Assembly: GCF_000835165.1 (NCBI RefSeq)
Contig: NZ_CP007790.1
Span: 1,922,001-1,986,000, forward strand
DNA: 64,000 bases
Direction of reading: 5' to 3'
Source of the DNA: Corynebacterium marinum DSM 44953
GTDB lineage: Bacteria > Actinomycetota > Actinomycetes > Mycobacteriales > Mycobacteriaceae
In this document: positions 11,149-19,836 of the stretch, piece by piece
Layout of the letters: every line of letters starts with the position of its first letter
How positions within the stretch are numbered: position 1 is the first letter of the stretch
Program-made: the position numbers and the translations under genes
The notes under the pieces: model-generated
Databases searched by the model: none
What the model was told of the DNA's origin: nothing
Seen by the model: the letters and a program-made list of their open reading frames with translations, nothing else

Positions 11149-12095
11149 TCGCCCGCACGATTCTCAGGCTGGGGTTGAGGTTCCTGCTCTCCCTGCTGCT
11201 GGCCTCGGCGGTGATCTTCCTGCTGCTGCGCGCCATCCCCGGCGACCCGGCGCGCGTGGCGCTCGGCGTCACGGCCACCGACGAGGCGGTCGCCCGGCTG
11301 GCCGAGCAGCTGGGCACGGACCGTCCGCTGGCTGTCCAGTACCTCGACTGGGTGGGCGGGTTGCTCACCGGCGACTTCGGCGTCTCGCTGTCCTCCCGGC
11401 AGGACATCACCGCCCTGGTGCTGGACCGGGCGCAGGTCTCGTTGATCCTGTGCGGCGTGGCGATGGTGCTCTCCCTGGCCGTCGCCGTGCCGATGGGGAT
11501 GTGGGCGGCGCGGCACAGCGAGCGTGCCGACGGCATTGTCATCTCCGGGTTCTCGCAGGTCGGCATCGCCGTCCCCTCCTTTCTCGCCGGCATCCTGCTG
11601 GTAACCGTCTTCGCGGTGCACCTGGGCTGGGTGCCCGCCAACGGCTGGATCCCGCCGGGCGAGGACACCGGTGGTTTCCTGGCCCGGCTCATCCTGCCGG
11701 TCATCGCGCTCACACTGGTGCAGGCGGCGATCCTCACCCGCTACGTGCGCTCGTCGATCCTGGAGGTGATGGACCAGGACTTCATCCGGACGGCGAGGTC
11801 GACGGGGGCGTCGACAAGCGAGGCGCTGTGGCGCCACGGGCTGCGCAACGCCGCGCTGCCGGTGCTCACGGTGACCGGGTTGCAGCTGACGAGCCTGGTG
11901 GTCGGTGCGGTCGTCATCGAGCGGGTGTTCATGCTGCCCGGCCTGGGTTCGATGCTGCTGGATTCGGTGGCGCGGCGTGACCTGACGACGGTGCAGACCA
12001 TCGTCATGCTGCTGGTCGTGTTCACCCTGACCGTCAACCTGCTGGTCGACCTGACCTACCGGATCGTCGACCCGCGGATCAGGAGGAGCGCATGA
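11145..12095 (+). CDS. ABC importer permease 1 (DppB/OppB type)
   Basis: Permease of 316 residues with six predicted spans. The N-terminal LRLGLRFLLSLLLASAVIF leads into the family motif RAIPGDPARV. The cytoplasmic EAA-like coupling loop is TARSTGASTSEALWRHGLRN. The start is GTG 11145, overlapping the stop of the binding protein (GTGA), which implies translational coupling. It pairs with the next gene to form the membrane pore. Confidence 0.92.
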   Translation: MIARTILRLGLRFLLSLLLASAVIFLLLRAIPGDPARVALGVTATDEAVARLAEQLGTDRPLAVQYLDWVGGLLTGDFGVSLSSRQDITALVLDRAQVSLILCGVAMVLSLAVAVPMGMWAARHSERADGIVISGFSQVGIAVPSFLAGILLVTVFAVHLGWVPANGWIPPGEDTGGFLARLILPVIALTLVQAAILTRYVRSSILEVMDQDFIRTARSTGASTSEALWRHGLRNAALPVLTVTGLQLTSLVVGAVVIERVFMLPGLGSMLLDSVARRDLTTVQTIVMLLVVFTLTVNLLVDLTYRIVDPRIRRSA

Positions 12096-12907
12096 GAAGG
12101 CTTCCGGTGTCCGGCTGGATCGGCGCGTTCATCGTCGGCGCCACCGTGCTGATGGCGCTGGTCTCGCTGGTGTGGACCCCCTACGACCCGGTCCACGCGA
12201 TGCCCTACGACCGGCTGCTCGGCTCCTCGCCGGAGCACCTCATGGGCACCGACCGCTACGGGCGCGACGTGTTCTCCCGCATCATGGCCGGCTCCCAGAT
12301 CACGCTCTTCGTGGGGTTGGTGGCGGTGGGGATCTCCGCGCTCATCGGCGTGCCCTTCGGCATCCTCGCCGGCATGCGCCGCGGCCTCGCGGAGACCCTG
12401 ATCATGCGCGGGGCGGACCTCATGCTGGCGTTTCCCGCCCTGCTCCTGGCGATCATCTCCGGAGCCGTGTTCGGCCCTTCCACGACGACCGCGATGGCGG
12501 CCATCGGCATCGCCGGCATCCCCGGTTTCGCTCGCGTGGCCCGCGCCGGCACCCTCCAGGTGATGACGCAGGACTACATCGCCTCCGCCCGCGTCTCCCG
12601 CGTGCCCGGCCTGATCGTCGCCGGGCGCCACGTCCTACCCAACATCGCCGGGGTGGTCATCGTCCAGGCCTCCGTCGCCTTCGCGCTGGCCATCCTCGCT
12701 GAGGCGGCCCTGAGCTTCCTCGGCCTGGGCACCTCCCCGCCCGACCCGTCCTGGGGCCGGATGCTGCAGTCCGCGCAAGCCTCCCTGGGTTCCGCCCCGC
12801 AGCTGGCGCTGTGGCCCGGGCTGGCCATCGCGGTCACCGTCCTCGGTTTCAACCTGCTCGGCGACGGCCTCCGCGACGTCCTCGACCCCCGAAGGAGCCG
12901 ACGATGA
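12092..12907 (+). CDS. ABC importer permease 2 (DppC/OppC type)
   Basis: Permease of 271 residues with about six spans, partner of the preceding DppB-like protein. HLMGTDRYGRDVFSRIMAGSQ is the diagnostic DppC motif before span 2, and SARVSRVPGLIVAGRHVLPN is the ATPase-coupling loop. The C-terminal FLGLGTSPPDPSWGRML is also typical. ATG 12092 overlaps the upstream stop (ATGA). The product is slightly shorter than usual (about 280-300 residues) because the N-terminal cytoplasmic part is brief. Confidence 0.92.
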   Translation: MRRLPVSGWIGAFIVGATVLMALVSLVWTPYDPVHAMPYDRLLGSSPEHLMGTDRYGRDVFSRIMAGSQITLFVGLVAVGISALIGVPFGILAGMRRGLAETLIMRGADLMLAFPALLLAIISGAVFGPSTTTAMAAIGIAGIPGFARVARAGTLQVMTQDYIASARVSRVPGLIVAGRHVLPNIAGVVIVQASVAFALAILAEAALSFLGLGTSPPDPSWGRMLQSAQASLGSAPQLALWPGLAIAVTVLGFNLLGDGLRDVLDPRRSRR

Positions 12908-14334
12908 ACCCCGTCCTCGAAGTCAACGACCTCCGCGTCGGCGACCGCCTGCTCGACGGCATCAGCCTCACCGTGGGTCCCGGCGAACGCGTCGGCCTGA
13001 TCGGGGAATCCGGTTCCGGCAAATCCCTGACGGCACTGTCCGTCATGGGCCTGCTCCCCCGCGGACTGGCGGCCGGAGGCTCCGTGAAGATCCTCGGGCA
13101 GGAGACCGTCGGGCTACCCGACCGGCGGATGCGCACCCTGCGCGGGAAGGTGGTGTCCATGGTGTTCCAGGAACCCATGACCGCACTGGATCCCTTGATG
13201 ACCGTGGGCCGCCAGGTGGCCGAGGCCGCCGGGCGCCGCGACGTCGCCGACCTGTTCACCCAGGTCGCCCTCGACCCCGCACGGATGAACGCCTACCCGC
13301 ACGAACTGTCGGGTGGCCAGCGCCAGCGCGTGCTCATCGCCATGGCGCTGGCCGGGGAGCCGGACCTGCTCCTCTGCGACGAACCCACCACCGCCCTCGA
13401 CGTCACCGTGCAGGACCAGATCCTCGACCTGCTCGACGACCTGGTCGACCGCCTCGGGATCTCCCTGCTGTTCATCACCCACGACCTCGGCGTGATCAAC
13501 CGGATGTGCCGTCGCGTGCTGGTCATGTCCGAAGGCCGGGTCGTCGAGGAGGGCGACACCCACCAGGTGCTCACCGCCCCCGCGCACCCCTACACGCAAC
13601 GGCTGGTCGCCGCCGCCCTGCCCGGCCCGCCCGCGCAGGTGCGCGAGACGCGCGAACCGGTGCTCGCCCTCGACCGGGTCACCCGGCGCTACGGCACCAC
13701 CCTGGCGCTTGACGACGTCTCCCTGGTCGTCCGCCGCGGCGAGCGCCTCGGCGTGGTCGGCGGTTCCGGCTCCGGTAAGACGACGCTGCTGCGCCAGTTC
13801 GCCGGCCTGGACTCCCCCGACTCCGGCACCGTGGCCGTCGACGCCGGCGTGCAGGTGATCTTCCAGGACCCGCAGGGCTCGCTCAACCCGCGGCTGCGTA
13901 TCGGCCGCTCCGTCGCCGAGGGGATGCGCCGCCCGGACCAGACCCGCGTGGCGGAGGTCCTCGCCGAGGTGGGGCTGCCCGCCGATACCGCCGGGCGCCT
14001 CCCCCACCAGTTCTCCGGGGGCCAGCGCCAGCGCATCTCCATCGCCCGTGCGGTGGCCGGCAAGCCAGAGATCCTGCTCGCCGACGAGCCCGTCTCCGCC
14101 CTCGACGTCTCCGTCCGCGCCCAGGTCCTCGACCTGCTGGACCGGCTGGTCGACGAGTACGGCCTGACCCTGGTGTTCATCTCCCACGACCTGTCGGTGG
14201 TGCGGGAGGTGTGCTCGACCGTTGCGGTGATGCACCAGGGGCGCATCGTCGAGCACGGCCCCACCGAGCAGATCTGGGCCGACCCGCAGCACGAGTACAC
14301 CCGTTCCCTGCTGGCGGCGATCCCGCGGATCTGA
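12904..14334 (+). CDS. ABC importer double ATPase (DppD-DppF fusion)
   Basis: Protein of 476 residues carrying two complete nucleotide-binding domains, so one polypeptide supplies both ATPases. Domain 1 (about 1-240) has Walker A GESGSGKS, signature LSGGQRQR and Walker B LLLCDEPTTALD. Domain 2 (about 255-476) has GGSGSGKTT, FSGGQRQR and ILLADEPVSALD. The extra C-terminal segment seen in separate DppD/OppD proteins, including the Cys-rich Fe-S part of some, is reduced. ATG 12904 overlaps the upstream stop (ATGA). Fused versions are common in actinobacteria. Confidence 0.93.
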   Translation: MNPVLEVNDLRVGDRLLDGISLTVGPGERVGLIGESGSGKSLTALSVMGLLPRGLAAGGSVKILGQETVGLPDRRMRTLRGKVVSMVFQEPMTALDPLMTVGRQVAEAAGRRDVADLFTQVALDPARMNAYPHELSGGQRQRVLIAMALAGEPDLLLCDEPTTALDVTVQDQILDLLDDLVDRLGISLLFITHDLGVINRMCRRVLVMSEGRVVEEGDTHQVLTAPAHPYTQRLVAAALPGPPAQVRETREPVLALDRVTRRYGTTLALDDVSLVVRRGERLGVVGGSGSGKTTLLRQFAGLDSPDSGTVAVDAGVQVIFQDPQGSLNPRLRIGRSVAEGMRRPDQTRVAEVLAEVGLPADTAGRLPHQFSGGQRQRISIARAVAGKPEILLADEPVSALDVSVRAQVLDLLDRLVDEYGLTLVFISHDLSVVREVCSTVAVMHQGRIVEHGPTEQIWADPQHEYTRSLLAAIPRI

Positions 14335-14373
14335 GAACTTTTGGGGCGCCCCTTGCGGAATGGGACCGTGTGT

Positions 14374-14379
14374 TCTAAT
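14374..14379 (+). promoter_or_regulatory. Putative -10 box of the DUF222-HNH gene
   Basis: TAATGT lies 34 bases before GTG 14414; the leader ends in an AAGGGGG ribosome site. It is the only good -10 in the 79-base gap after the ABC operon. Confidence 0.45.
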
Positions 14380-14413
14380 GTGGGGTTCGAACATACGGGC
14401 TAAGGGGGCCGGG

Positions 14414-15673
14414 GTGAAAACACTAGAATCAGTTGTCGAACGCGAACTTCAGCAGCTGCTGCGCCCCAGGAATTTCTACTCGCTCTGCTCAACGGAGGAC
14501 TCCGCCGCGATCCGCAGCACCCGGATCCGCCGCGCCGACCATGAGATGTGGCAGTCGGTTCTCCCTGTACAGCTCGAGGATGTCGATCTCGTCCTCGCGG
14601 ACCTGGGTGCGAGTACCGGTCACGGTGACATGTACATTCAGTCGGCTCTCCACGCCCACATGCGGTTACTCGAGCTACCGGGGCTGAAAGCACTACAGGA
14701 GCGCATGTTCCACCTTGATCTGAATCGGTTGAAGACAATTGACTCGGTCCTGTGCAAGATCGACGCGAACAACCGGGAACACCTGGCCGTCATCGATGCG
14801 GAACTCACCGAATATCTCACCCCCACCCGCCCGAACCAGACGCTGCCCACAGCTCATGCGATCCGGACGAGGCTCAACGCCATCATCCAGACCCTCGATG
14901 ACTCCGTGTCCGACGATGACACCCCGGAAAAGAAGAACGAGGGGCACTTCTCTGTCTACATCGACGGGAACCAGGGCTTCATCGAAGTGATCACCGATGC
15001 GGTGACCGCCCATGAGATCAATGAGCGGGTGCGTCAGCACGCAGCCTCGCAGAACATCAGCCATCCAGAGGCATTCAACCAACTCGTCCGCGGGGAGGCG
15101 GTCACGAACGTCACCCTCAACGTCTACCGTGCCAAGGACACTCCGGGGGCCCCGTCATGGATCCCGGGAGTCGGCTGGACCAGCCCCGACACTGCCGAGC
15201 AGCTGACCGGTGCAGCCACCGAGATCCGGGACATGGACGACATCCGCGACAAGGTCTCGGCGGCCTATGCCACGCCCGCCGACATCCGGGCGGTGGTCAT
15301 TGGCCGGGACGGTTCCTGCAGCTACCCGGGGTGCACTCTCCCCGGAATCAGGACACAAATGGACCACCGGGTGGATTTCGCCGACGGGGGACCCACCACC
15401 GCCGCGAACTTGTCCGCCCTGTGCCAGAGGCACCACAACATCAAGACCGATGGTCGGGTGCGCTACATCATTGATCCCCACACGCAGGAAAAATACTGGC
15501 TGTTCGAGAACGGTCGCTGGGTCATCGATGAACCCACCGGGCCGTTGGCCCCGAAACAGCGGCACTGGGTGCAGACAGTCGAACAGCGGCAACAGAACCG
15601 GCGGGAACGGATCCGGATGGAATCGCAGGCCAGACGGGTGCGGGAAAAGCAGAAGCGACCACCACCCTCCTAA
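14414..15673 (+). CDS. DUF222 / HNH nuclease-domain protein (13E12-like), copy 1
   Basis: Protein of 419 residues of the actinobacterial multicopy family with an N-terminal DUF222-like helical region and a C-terminal HNH motif. The HNH core is seen as CSYPGC, QMDHRVDFADGG, NLSALCQRHHNIK. These proteins are presumed DNA nucleases; their biological role is unknown. GTG 14414 is chosen because it has an AAGGGGG ribosome site and begins just before the conserved helices (KTLESVVERELQ). The stop overlaps that of thpR on the other strand. The 3' part is markedly basic, and GC is a little lower than in neighbours, which hints at an accessory origin. Confidence 0.85.
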   Translation: MKTLESVVERELQQLLRPRNFYSLCSTEDSAAIRSTRIRRADHEMWQSVLPVQLEDVDLVLADLGASTGHGDMYIQSALHAHMRLLELPGLKALQERMFHLDLNRLKTIDSVLCKIDANNREHLAVIDAELTEYLTPTRPNQTLPTAHAIRTRLNAIIQTLDDSVSDDDTPEKKNEGHFSVYIDGNQGFIEVITDAVTAHEINERVRQHAASQNISHPEAFNQLVRGEAVTNVTLNVYRAKDTPGAPSWIPGVGWTSPDTAEQLTGAATEIRDMDDIRDKVSAAYATPADIRAVVIGRDGSCSYPGCTLPGIRTQMDHRVDFADGGPTTAANLSALCQRHHNIKTDGRVRYIIDPHTQEKYWLFENGRWVIDEPTGPLAPKQRHWVQTVEQRQQNRRERIRMESQARRVREKQKRPPPS

Positions 15674-16203
15674 CCCAGGCGGATGCGCTCGAGAACCTCG
15701 TAGCGGGAGCCACCGGAGCGGCCCTCCCCCAGCCTCGACTCCATGAGCACCAGTTCCTCGCAGAGGAACTCCGGCCCCTCGTAGACCAGCAGCGCGTGCA
15801 CCAGCTCAGCCACCAGCCAACGCTCCCGGGTGCGGGCAATGGTGACGTGCGGCTTCTGCGCCGGCGGAGGATTGTCCAGGTCGATGACGGTGTCGGCCAT
15901 GAGCGCCTTGAGCGGTGCAACCTCGCCGCCCACGCCAATCCACAGCACCCGGTTGGCGAAGGACCCCGCCCCGCGCAGCCGGAGCCGCAACGGCCCGGAA
16001 GCGCCCGCCGCCTGCGCGAGGTGCCCGGTCAGGTCGGTGTGGTCGTTGGGCTGGTTGCCGTAAAAGGACAGGGTGATGTGCCAGTTGTCGGGGTCCGTCC
16101 ACCGCAGACCCTGCCGGTGGTTCTCCCGGATGGGCCTGAGTGCGTGGACGAGGTGCTCGCGGGCTTCGTCGGATATCAGCAGCGCGGAGAAGAGTCGCTT
16201 CAT
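15670..16203 (-). CDS. thpR: RNA 2',3'-cyclic phosphodiesterase
   Basis: 2H phosphoesterase of 177 residues, called 2'-5' RNA ligase in older annotation; it opens 2',3'-cyclic phosphate ends of RNA. The two HxT motifs that define the family are present: WHITLSFYG (about residue 40) and PHVTIARTRE (about residue 125). The N-terminal KRLFSALLISDEARE matches family members. A TAACCT box lies 6 bases before the ATG, overlapping the stop codon of the next gene upstream, so thpR may have its own leaderless transcript as well as read-through. Confidence 0.9.
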   Translation of the reverse strand: MKRLFSALLISDEAREHLVHALRPIRENHRQGLRWTDPDNWHITLSFYGNQPNDHTDLTGHLAQAAGASGPLRLRLRGAGSFANRVLWIGVGGEVAPLKALMADTVIDLDNPPPAQKPHVTIARTRERWLVAELVHALLVYEGPEFLCEELVLMESRLGEGRSGGSRYEVLERIRLG

Positions 16204-16212
16204 TACGCCAGG

Positions 16213-16707
16213 TTACCGGGTGACGTCGAACTCCCCGGCGCGGTCGAAGTGCAGGTGGACGGTGTCCCCCTCCGCCACCGCCAGATCCGCCAGGAAACGG
16301 GCGATCGAACCGGTCCGCACCTCGATCTCGTCCATCATCACCGCCTGCGGGCCCAGACGCGAGGACAGGGAACGGTGGCCGTGCCTGTGCAGCTGGACCA
16401 GCGCGCCGACGGCGCGGGGGACGGCCACGGCGGCGTCGTCAAGCATGCCGGCGGTGACCGTCACCGGCAGGGACCAGCGGCCCTCCCCGGCGGCGGTGAG
16501 CGCCGGCTCGATCTGCGGGAACCACGTCGCGGGGCTGGGGACCGGGGCGCGGCGGACATGGCCGTCGACGATCTGGAAATCGCCGGAGCCGGCGACGGTG
16601 CGCACCGCGGCGCGGTCGAAGGGCGCCGAGTCGAGCATGGGTTGCAGATGGGAGCGGCCGGCCTCGAGTTCGGCGGCGATCCAGTCCGGGATGAGTGTGC
16701 GGGGCAT
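16213..16707 (-). CDS. Hypothetical protein (164 aa)
   Basis: I do not recognise this protein. It is soluble, without signal peptide or spans, with a helical start (PDWIAAELEAGRSHL) and then alternating hydrophobic stretches suggesting a mixed alpha/beta fold. It is rich in His and Arg in the middle (LHRHGHRSLSSRLG). It ends 9 bases before thpR on the same strand, so the two may be cotranscribed. The start is supported by TAGCGT placed 8 bases upstream of the ATG. Confidence 0.7.
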   Translation of the reverse strand: MPRTLIPDWIAAELEAGRSHLQPMLDSAPFDRAAVRTVAGSGDFQIVDGHVRRAPVPSPATWFPQIEPALTAAGEGRWSLPVTVTAGMLDDAAVAVPRAVGALVQLHRHGHRSLSSRLGPQAVMMDEIEVRTGSIARFLADLAVAEGDTVHLHFDRAGEFDVTR

Positions 16708-16715
16708 GGTCCTGG

Positions 16716-16721
16716 ACGCTA
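16716..16721 (-). promoter_or_regulatory. -10 box of the 164-aa hypothetical gene
   Basis: TAGCGT on the minus strand, 8 bases before ATG 16707, with no ribosome site between; predicts a leaderless mRNA. Confidence 0.5.
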
Positions 16722-16749
16722 CCCGGGTTCACCGTGCCGGGCAGGGCGA

Positions 16750-17901
16750 CTAATCCTTCGGCTCGATCTTGTTGACGACCGCTCCGAGCCCCCTCGCCGC
16801 AGTTCTGCGGCCGGTGTTGATTGCGTCCACACCGCGGTTCCGGAAATGCCCGAAGGCATCCTTGAATCCTGCGTGGTCGGCCAGCTCCCAGTCCTCCGAC
16901 TGCGCCTCCCGGTAGCGGAGGAACTGCTCGACAACCTCGGCCAGGACCCTGCGGTTCGCATCCAGCGAGCGGCGGGTGAACAGGTCAAAGCCCTCCGAGG
17001 GGTGTAGGACGGCGGCCTGGTTGAGCACGCGGCGGAACTCCTCCGCAAGGTCGGTGTCCAGTCTGAGGTTCTCATCCAGGATCCGGCTGATGCTGGACAG
17101 GGTCTGCTCGATGGCCTCCGGCTCGCGGTCGATCACCCGCTCCAGGCGGACCCGCTGGTACATGGCCAGCGATTCCTGGGCGGTGACCAGCAGTTTGAGT
17201 AGATTACCCACCCTGCCCCTGTCCACCAGGCGTTTGAGTTCCTTGGCGCGGTCACGCGGGGAATCCTCCGCCGACAGACCGTCCAGCTGTGTCAACAGGT
17301 ACTGACGGAGCTTCTCAGTACCCACCTCCAGGATCGGCCCCTGGGAGGCGATAGCGTCCCAGTCGGTGGTGGTGAGCACGTGCCCTTTCTGCAGCTCGGT
17401 GACCATACGGACGAGAATGCGGTGTCGCCCGTACACGTCCCCCAGACGCTCTGCGTCGGCCGCCCGCAGCAGTTCGTCGACACCTTCCTTGACCTCGTCG
17501 AGGGTCTCACGGATCTCGCCGAGTTCCTGGGTCACCGCCTGGATGGCCGCCTGCACGATGATCAGCTCGGGTGATGAGGCGAGTACGGCCAGTTCCAGAG
17601 GATTCACCAGGGTGTTGGAGGTGTACCGGCCGTCCGCCCCGCGTGTGACCCGGCGCAGTTCAGCGCTGGAGTTCTTCGCCGCGGTGCCGGGCAGGAAGAC
17701 TGCCGACGCCTGAAGCACGCCCGGGAGCAGATCACCCGCAAGACCGAGGATGCGATTGTCCGGCCGCGTCATCAGCGTGGCCCGGGCGACACCCTCCGAG
17801 GCCTGCCACTCCTGCAGGGCATCCGAGGGGCCGATGGCGAGAATCCCTTCGGCTCCTTCAATGAGAACCAGATCATTCGCCGCGTCAACGTCTTGAGTCA
17901 T
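16750..17901 (-). CDS. Hypothetical helical / coiled-coil protein (383 aa)
   Basis: No named family recognised. The N-terminal third contains a short hydrophobic segment (LGLAGDLLPGVLQASAVFLPG, about residues 52-72) and a second one (ELAVLASSPELIIVQAAIQAV, about 103-123). This leads directly into a heptad-like amphipathic stretch (ELGEIRETLDEVKEGVDELL) and then a long, charged, almost wholly helical region to the end. No enzyme motif is visible. TAGGAT lies 6 bases before ATG 17901. The gene stands alone between thpR and the sugar kinase. It could be a membrane-associated regulator or effector, but no function can be assigned. Confidence 0.75.
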   Translation of the reverse strand: MTQDVDAANDLVLIEGAEGILAIGPSDALQEWQASEGVARATLMTRPDNRILGLAGDLLPGVLQASAVFLPGTAAKNSSAELRRVTRGADGRYTSNTLVNPLELAVLASSPELIIVQAAIQAVTQELGEIRETLDEVKEGVDELLRAADAERLGDVYGRHRILVRMVTELQKGHVLTTTDWDAIASQGPILEVGTEKLRQYLLTQLDGLSAEDSPRDRAKELKRLVDRGRVGNLLKLLVTAQESLAMYQRVRLERVIDREPEAIEQTLSSISRILDENLRLDTDLAEEFRRVLNQAAVLHPSEGFDLFTRRSLDANRRVLAEVVEQFLRYREAQSEDWELADHAGFKDAFGHFRNRGVDAINTGRRTAARGLGAVVNKIEPKD

Positions 17902-18047
17902 GGGAGCATCCTAACGGAGGGCGGGGACAGGGCTACATCAACCATGCAAGTCGTTGTCCAGGACAGTCTGCTCCTTCAGACCCCGCCCGGCAGCCTTCTG
18001 CCAGGCATAGAGTGGTAGACACAACGCACCGAGCAGGAGGCCCTCCC

Positions 18048-18971
18048 GTGAGCAGCGACCCCACCAGCCCCGTCGACATCGTCGTCGTCGGTTCGATCAA
18101 CGCCGACCTCACGGTCCGGGTGCGCCGTCACCCGCACCCCGGTGAGACTCTCCTCGGTTCGGGCGGCGGAATCACCCCGGGCGGCAAAGGTGCGAACCAG
18201 GCGGTCGCCGCCGCGCTGCAGGGCGGCGCGGTGGCGATGGTGGGGGCGGTGGGAACCGACGCCTACGCTGAACCCGCCACGGAGTACCTGCGTTCCTCCG
18301 GGGTGGACATGTCGGGCGTGGCCAGCGTCGACGAGACCACCGGACTAGCGGTGATCACCGTCTCCGATGACGGGGAGAACTCCATCGTCGTCGTCCCGGG
18401 CGCCAACGCGACCGTCACGGCGGACTTCGTCGAGGAGCGGGCCCCGCTCATCGAGTCCGCCCGGGTGGTTCTGCTGCAGGGCGAGATCCCCGCCGACGGT
18501 TTCGCCGCGGCGGTCCGCCTGGCAACCGGCCGGGTGGTGGTCAACCTGGCGCCGGTGATCGAGGTCGACCGGAAGTCCCTGCTCAGGGCCGACCCGATCA
18601 TGGCCAACGAGCACGAGGCAGGCCTGCTGCTCGAGCAGCTGGGCGCGGGCATCAGCTCGGACATCCCGGAGGAGCTGGTGTCCGCGCTTCTCGACGCCGG
18701 CTTCCCCTCCGTCGTCCTCACCATCGGCGCCCGCGGCGCGTTGGTCGGCGACACTTCCGGGTTGACGAAGATCCCCACTCCCCGCATCACGCCGGTGGAC
18801 ACCGTCGGTGCGGGGGATGCCTTCGCCGGTGCTTTCGTGGCCCGGCTCGTCGCGGGGGACGACCTGGTCACCGCCTCGCGCCACGCGGCCCGTGTCGGCG
18901 CCTTCGCGGCCACGGGCCACGGGGCCCAGACCTCCTACCCCGGGATGGGCGACCAGCTGCCGGAGGCCTGA
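18048..18971 (+). CDS. rbsK: PfkB-family sugar kinase (ribokinase-like)
   Basis: Kinase of 307 residues. The N-terminal GSINADLTVRV and GGGITPGGKGANQAVAAALQGG match ribokinase; the C-terminal PfkB signature DTVGAGDAFAGAF holds the catalytic Asp and anion hole. The reaction would be ATP-dependent phosphorylation of ribose or a similar sugar. GTG 18048 is chosen for the GGAGG at 18036-18040. It lies directly upstream of the PTS genes on the same strand, which themselves have their own -10 box, so a functional link is possible but not shown. Symbol by family resemblance only. Confidence 0.8.
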   Translation: MSSDPTSPVDIVVVGSINADLTVRVRRHPHPGETLLGSGGGITPGGKGANQAVAAALQGGAVAMVGAVGTDAYAEPATEYLRSSGVDMSGVASVDETTGLAVITVSDDGENSIVVVPGANATVTADFVEERAPLIESARVVLLQGEIPADGFAAAVRLATGRVVVNLAPVIEVDRKSLLRADPIMANEHEAGLLLEQLGAGISSDIPEELVSALLDAGFPSVVLTIGARGALVGDTSGLTKIPTPRITPVDTVGAGDAFAGAFVARLVAGDDLVTASRHAARVGAFAATGHGAQTSYPGMGDQLPEA

Positions 18972-18980
18972 TCACGACCA

Positions 18981-19007
18981 CGTCACAATAGTGTGGCCAG
19001 AGTGACG
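18981..19007. promoter_or_regulatory. Candidate operator upstream of the PTS genes
   Basis: Inverted repeat CGTCAC (18981-18986) and GTGACG (19002-19007) separated by 15 bases. It lies 29 bases upstream of the -10 box of the PTS gene and could bind a sugar-responsive repressor or activator. Confidence 0.35.
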
Positions 19008-19035
19008 CAGGATACACAATCCCCTGTCCGGTAGA

Positions 19036-19041
19036 TATGAT
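19036..19041 (+). promoter_or_regulatory. -10 box of the PTS EIIAB gene (leaderless)
   Basis: TATGAT, one base from the TATAAT consensus, 6 bases before ATG 19048 and followed by a T-run. No ribosome site fits between. Confidence 0.6.
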
Positions 19042-19047
19042 TTTTTC

Positions 19048-19836
19048 ATGTCAACCATCAACCAGTTGCTCGCTGATGATGCGGTAGACCTTGAGGCCAG
19101 CGCCGCCGACTGGGAGGACGCGGTCACTCAGGCCGGCCGCCTCCTGGAGTCCACGGGCGCCATCGACCCCGCCTACACGCAGGCCATGATCGACAGCGTC
19201 CACGCCAACGGCCCCTACATTGTCGTCTCCCCCGGTTTCGCATTCGCCCACGCCCGCCCCTCGGAGGCGGTGAAGCAGACCGCCTTATCCTGGCTCAGGC
19301 TCACCGAACCCCTCGAGTTCGGCCACCCGAAGAACGACCCGGTGTCCCTCGTCGTCGCCCTCGCGGCCGCCGACGACAAGGCGCACACCACCGCCATGGC
19401 GGAACTGGCGAAGGTCCTGGGCAACCGTGCGAAGAGGGAGGCGCTCGACTCCGCGACCTCCGTAGCCGAGCTGCGGGAGGTCCTCGACGGCGCCGGAACA
19501 CCCGGGCGAAGCCGGGCGGATTCCCCCGCCCCCGCAGAGGGCGCCGCCACCCGCAACAAGATCCTGACCGTGTGCGGCAACGGACTGGGCACCTCCCTGT
19601 TCCTCAAGAACACCCTCGAGCAGGTGCTCGACACCTGGGGCTGGGGACGGTTCATCACCGTCGAGGCCACCGACACCATCTCGGCGAAGGGCAAGGCCAA
19701 GGAGGCCGACCTCATCCTCACCTCCGGGGAGATCGCCCACACCCTGGGGGACGTCGGCGTGCCTGTCCACGTGATCGAGAACTTCACCTCCACCGATGAG
19801 ATCGACGCAGCGATGCGCGAACTCTACGACATCTAA
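19048..19836 (+). CDS. PTS EIIA-EIIB fusion, ascorbate (Ula) class
   Basis: Protein of 262 residues with two phosphotransfer domains. Residues 1-150 are an EIIA of the fructose/mannitol superfamily (UlaC-like) with the phospho-His at His68 in GFAFAHARP. After a Pro/Ala-rich linker, residues 168-262 are an EIIB of the lactose/ascorbate type with phospho-Cys176 in VCGNGLGTS. In E. coli UlaB and UlaC are separate. The EIIC gene follows after 24 bases but is broken by an insertion, so this protein probably has no membrane partner. No UlaD, UlaE or UlaF enzymes are in the window, so the sugar is uncertain. Confidence 0.88.
   Translation: MSTINQLLADDAVDLEASAADWEDAVTQAGRLLESTGAIDPAYTQAMIDSVHANGPYIVVSPGFAFAHARPSEAVKQTALSWLRLTEPLEFGHPKNDPVSLVVALAAADDKAHTTAMAELAKVLGNRAKREALDSATSVAELREVLDGAGTPGRSRADSPAPAEGAATRNKILTVCGNGLGTSLFLKNTLEQVLDTWGWGRFITVEATDTISAKGKAKEADLILTSGEIAHTLGDVGVPVHVIENFTSTDEIDAAMRELYDI

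Noticed and set aside
14414..17901. Defence island made of HNH protein, thpR and two unknown genes
   Set aside because: The genes lie on different strands with separate promoters, and thpR is a common housekeeping RNA enzyme; nothing ties them into one system.
18990..19007. GlxR (CRP-type) site upstream of the PTS gene
   Set aside because: TGTGG is followed by TGAC rather than TCACA at the right distance; the second half-site does not match.
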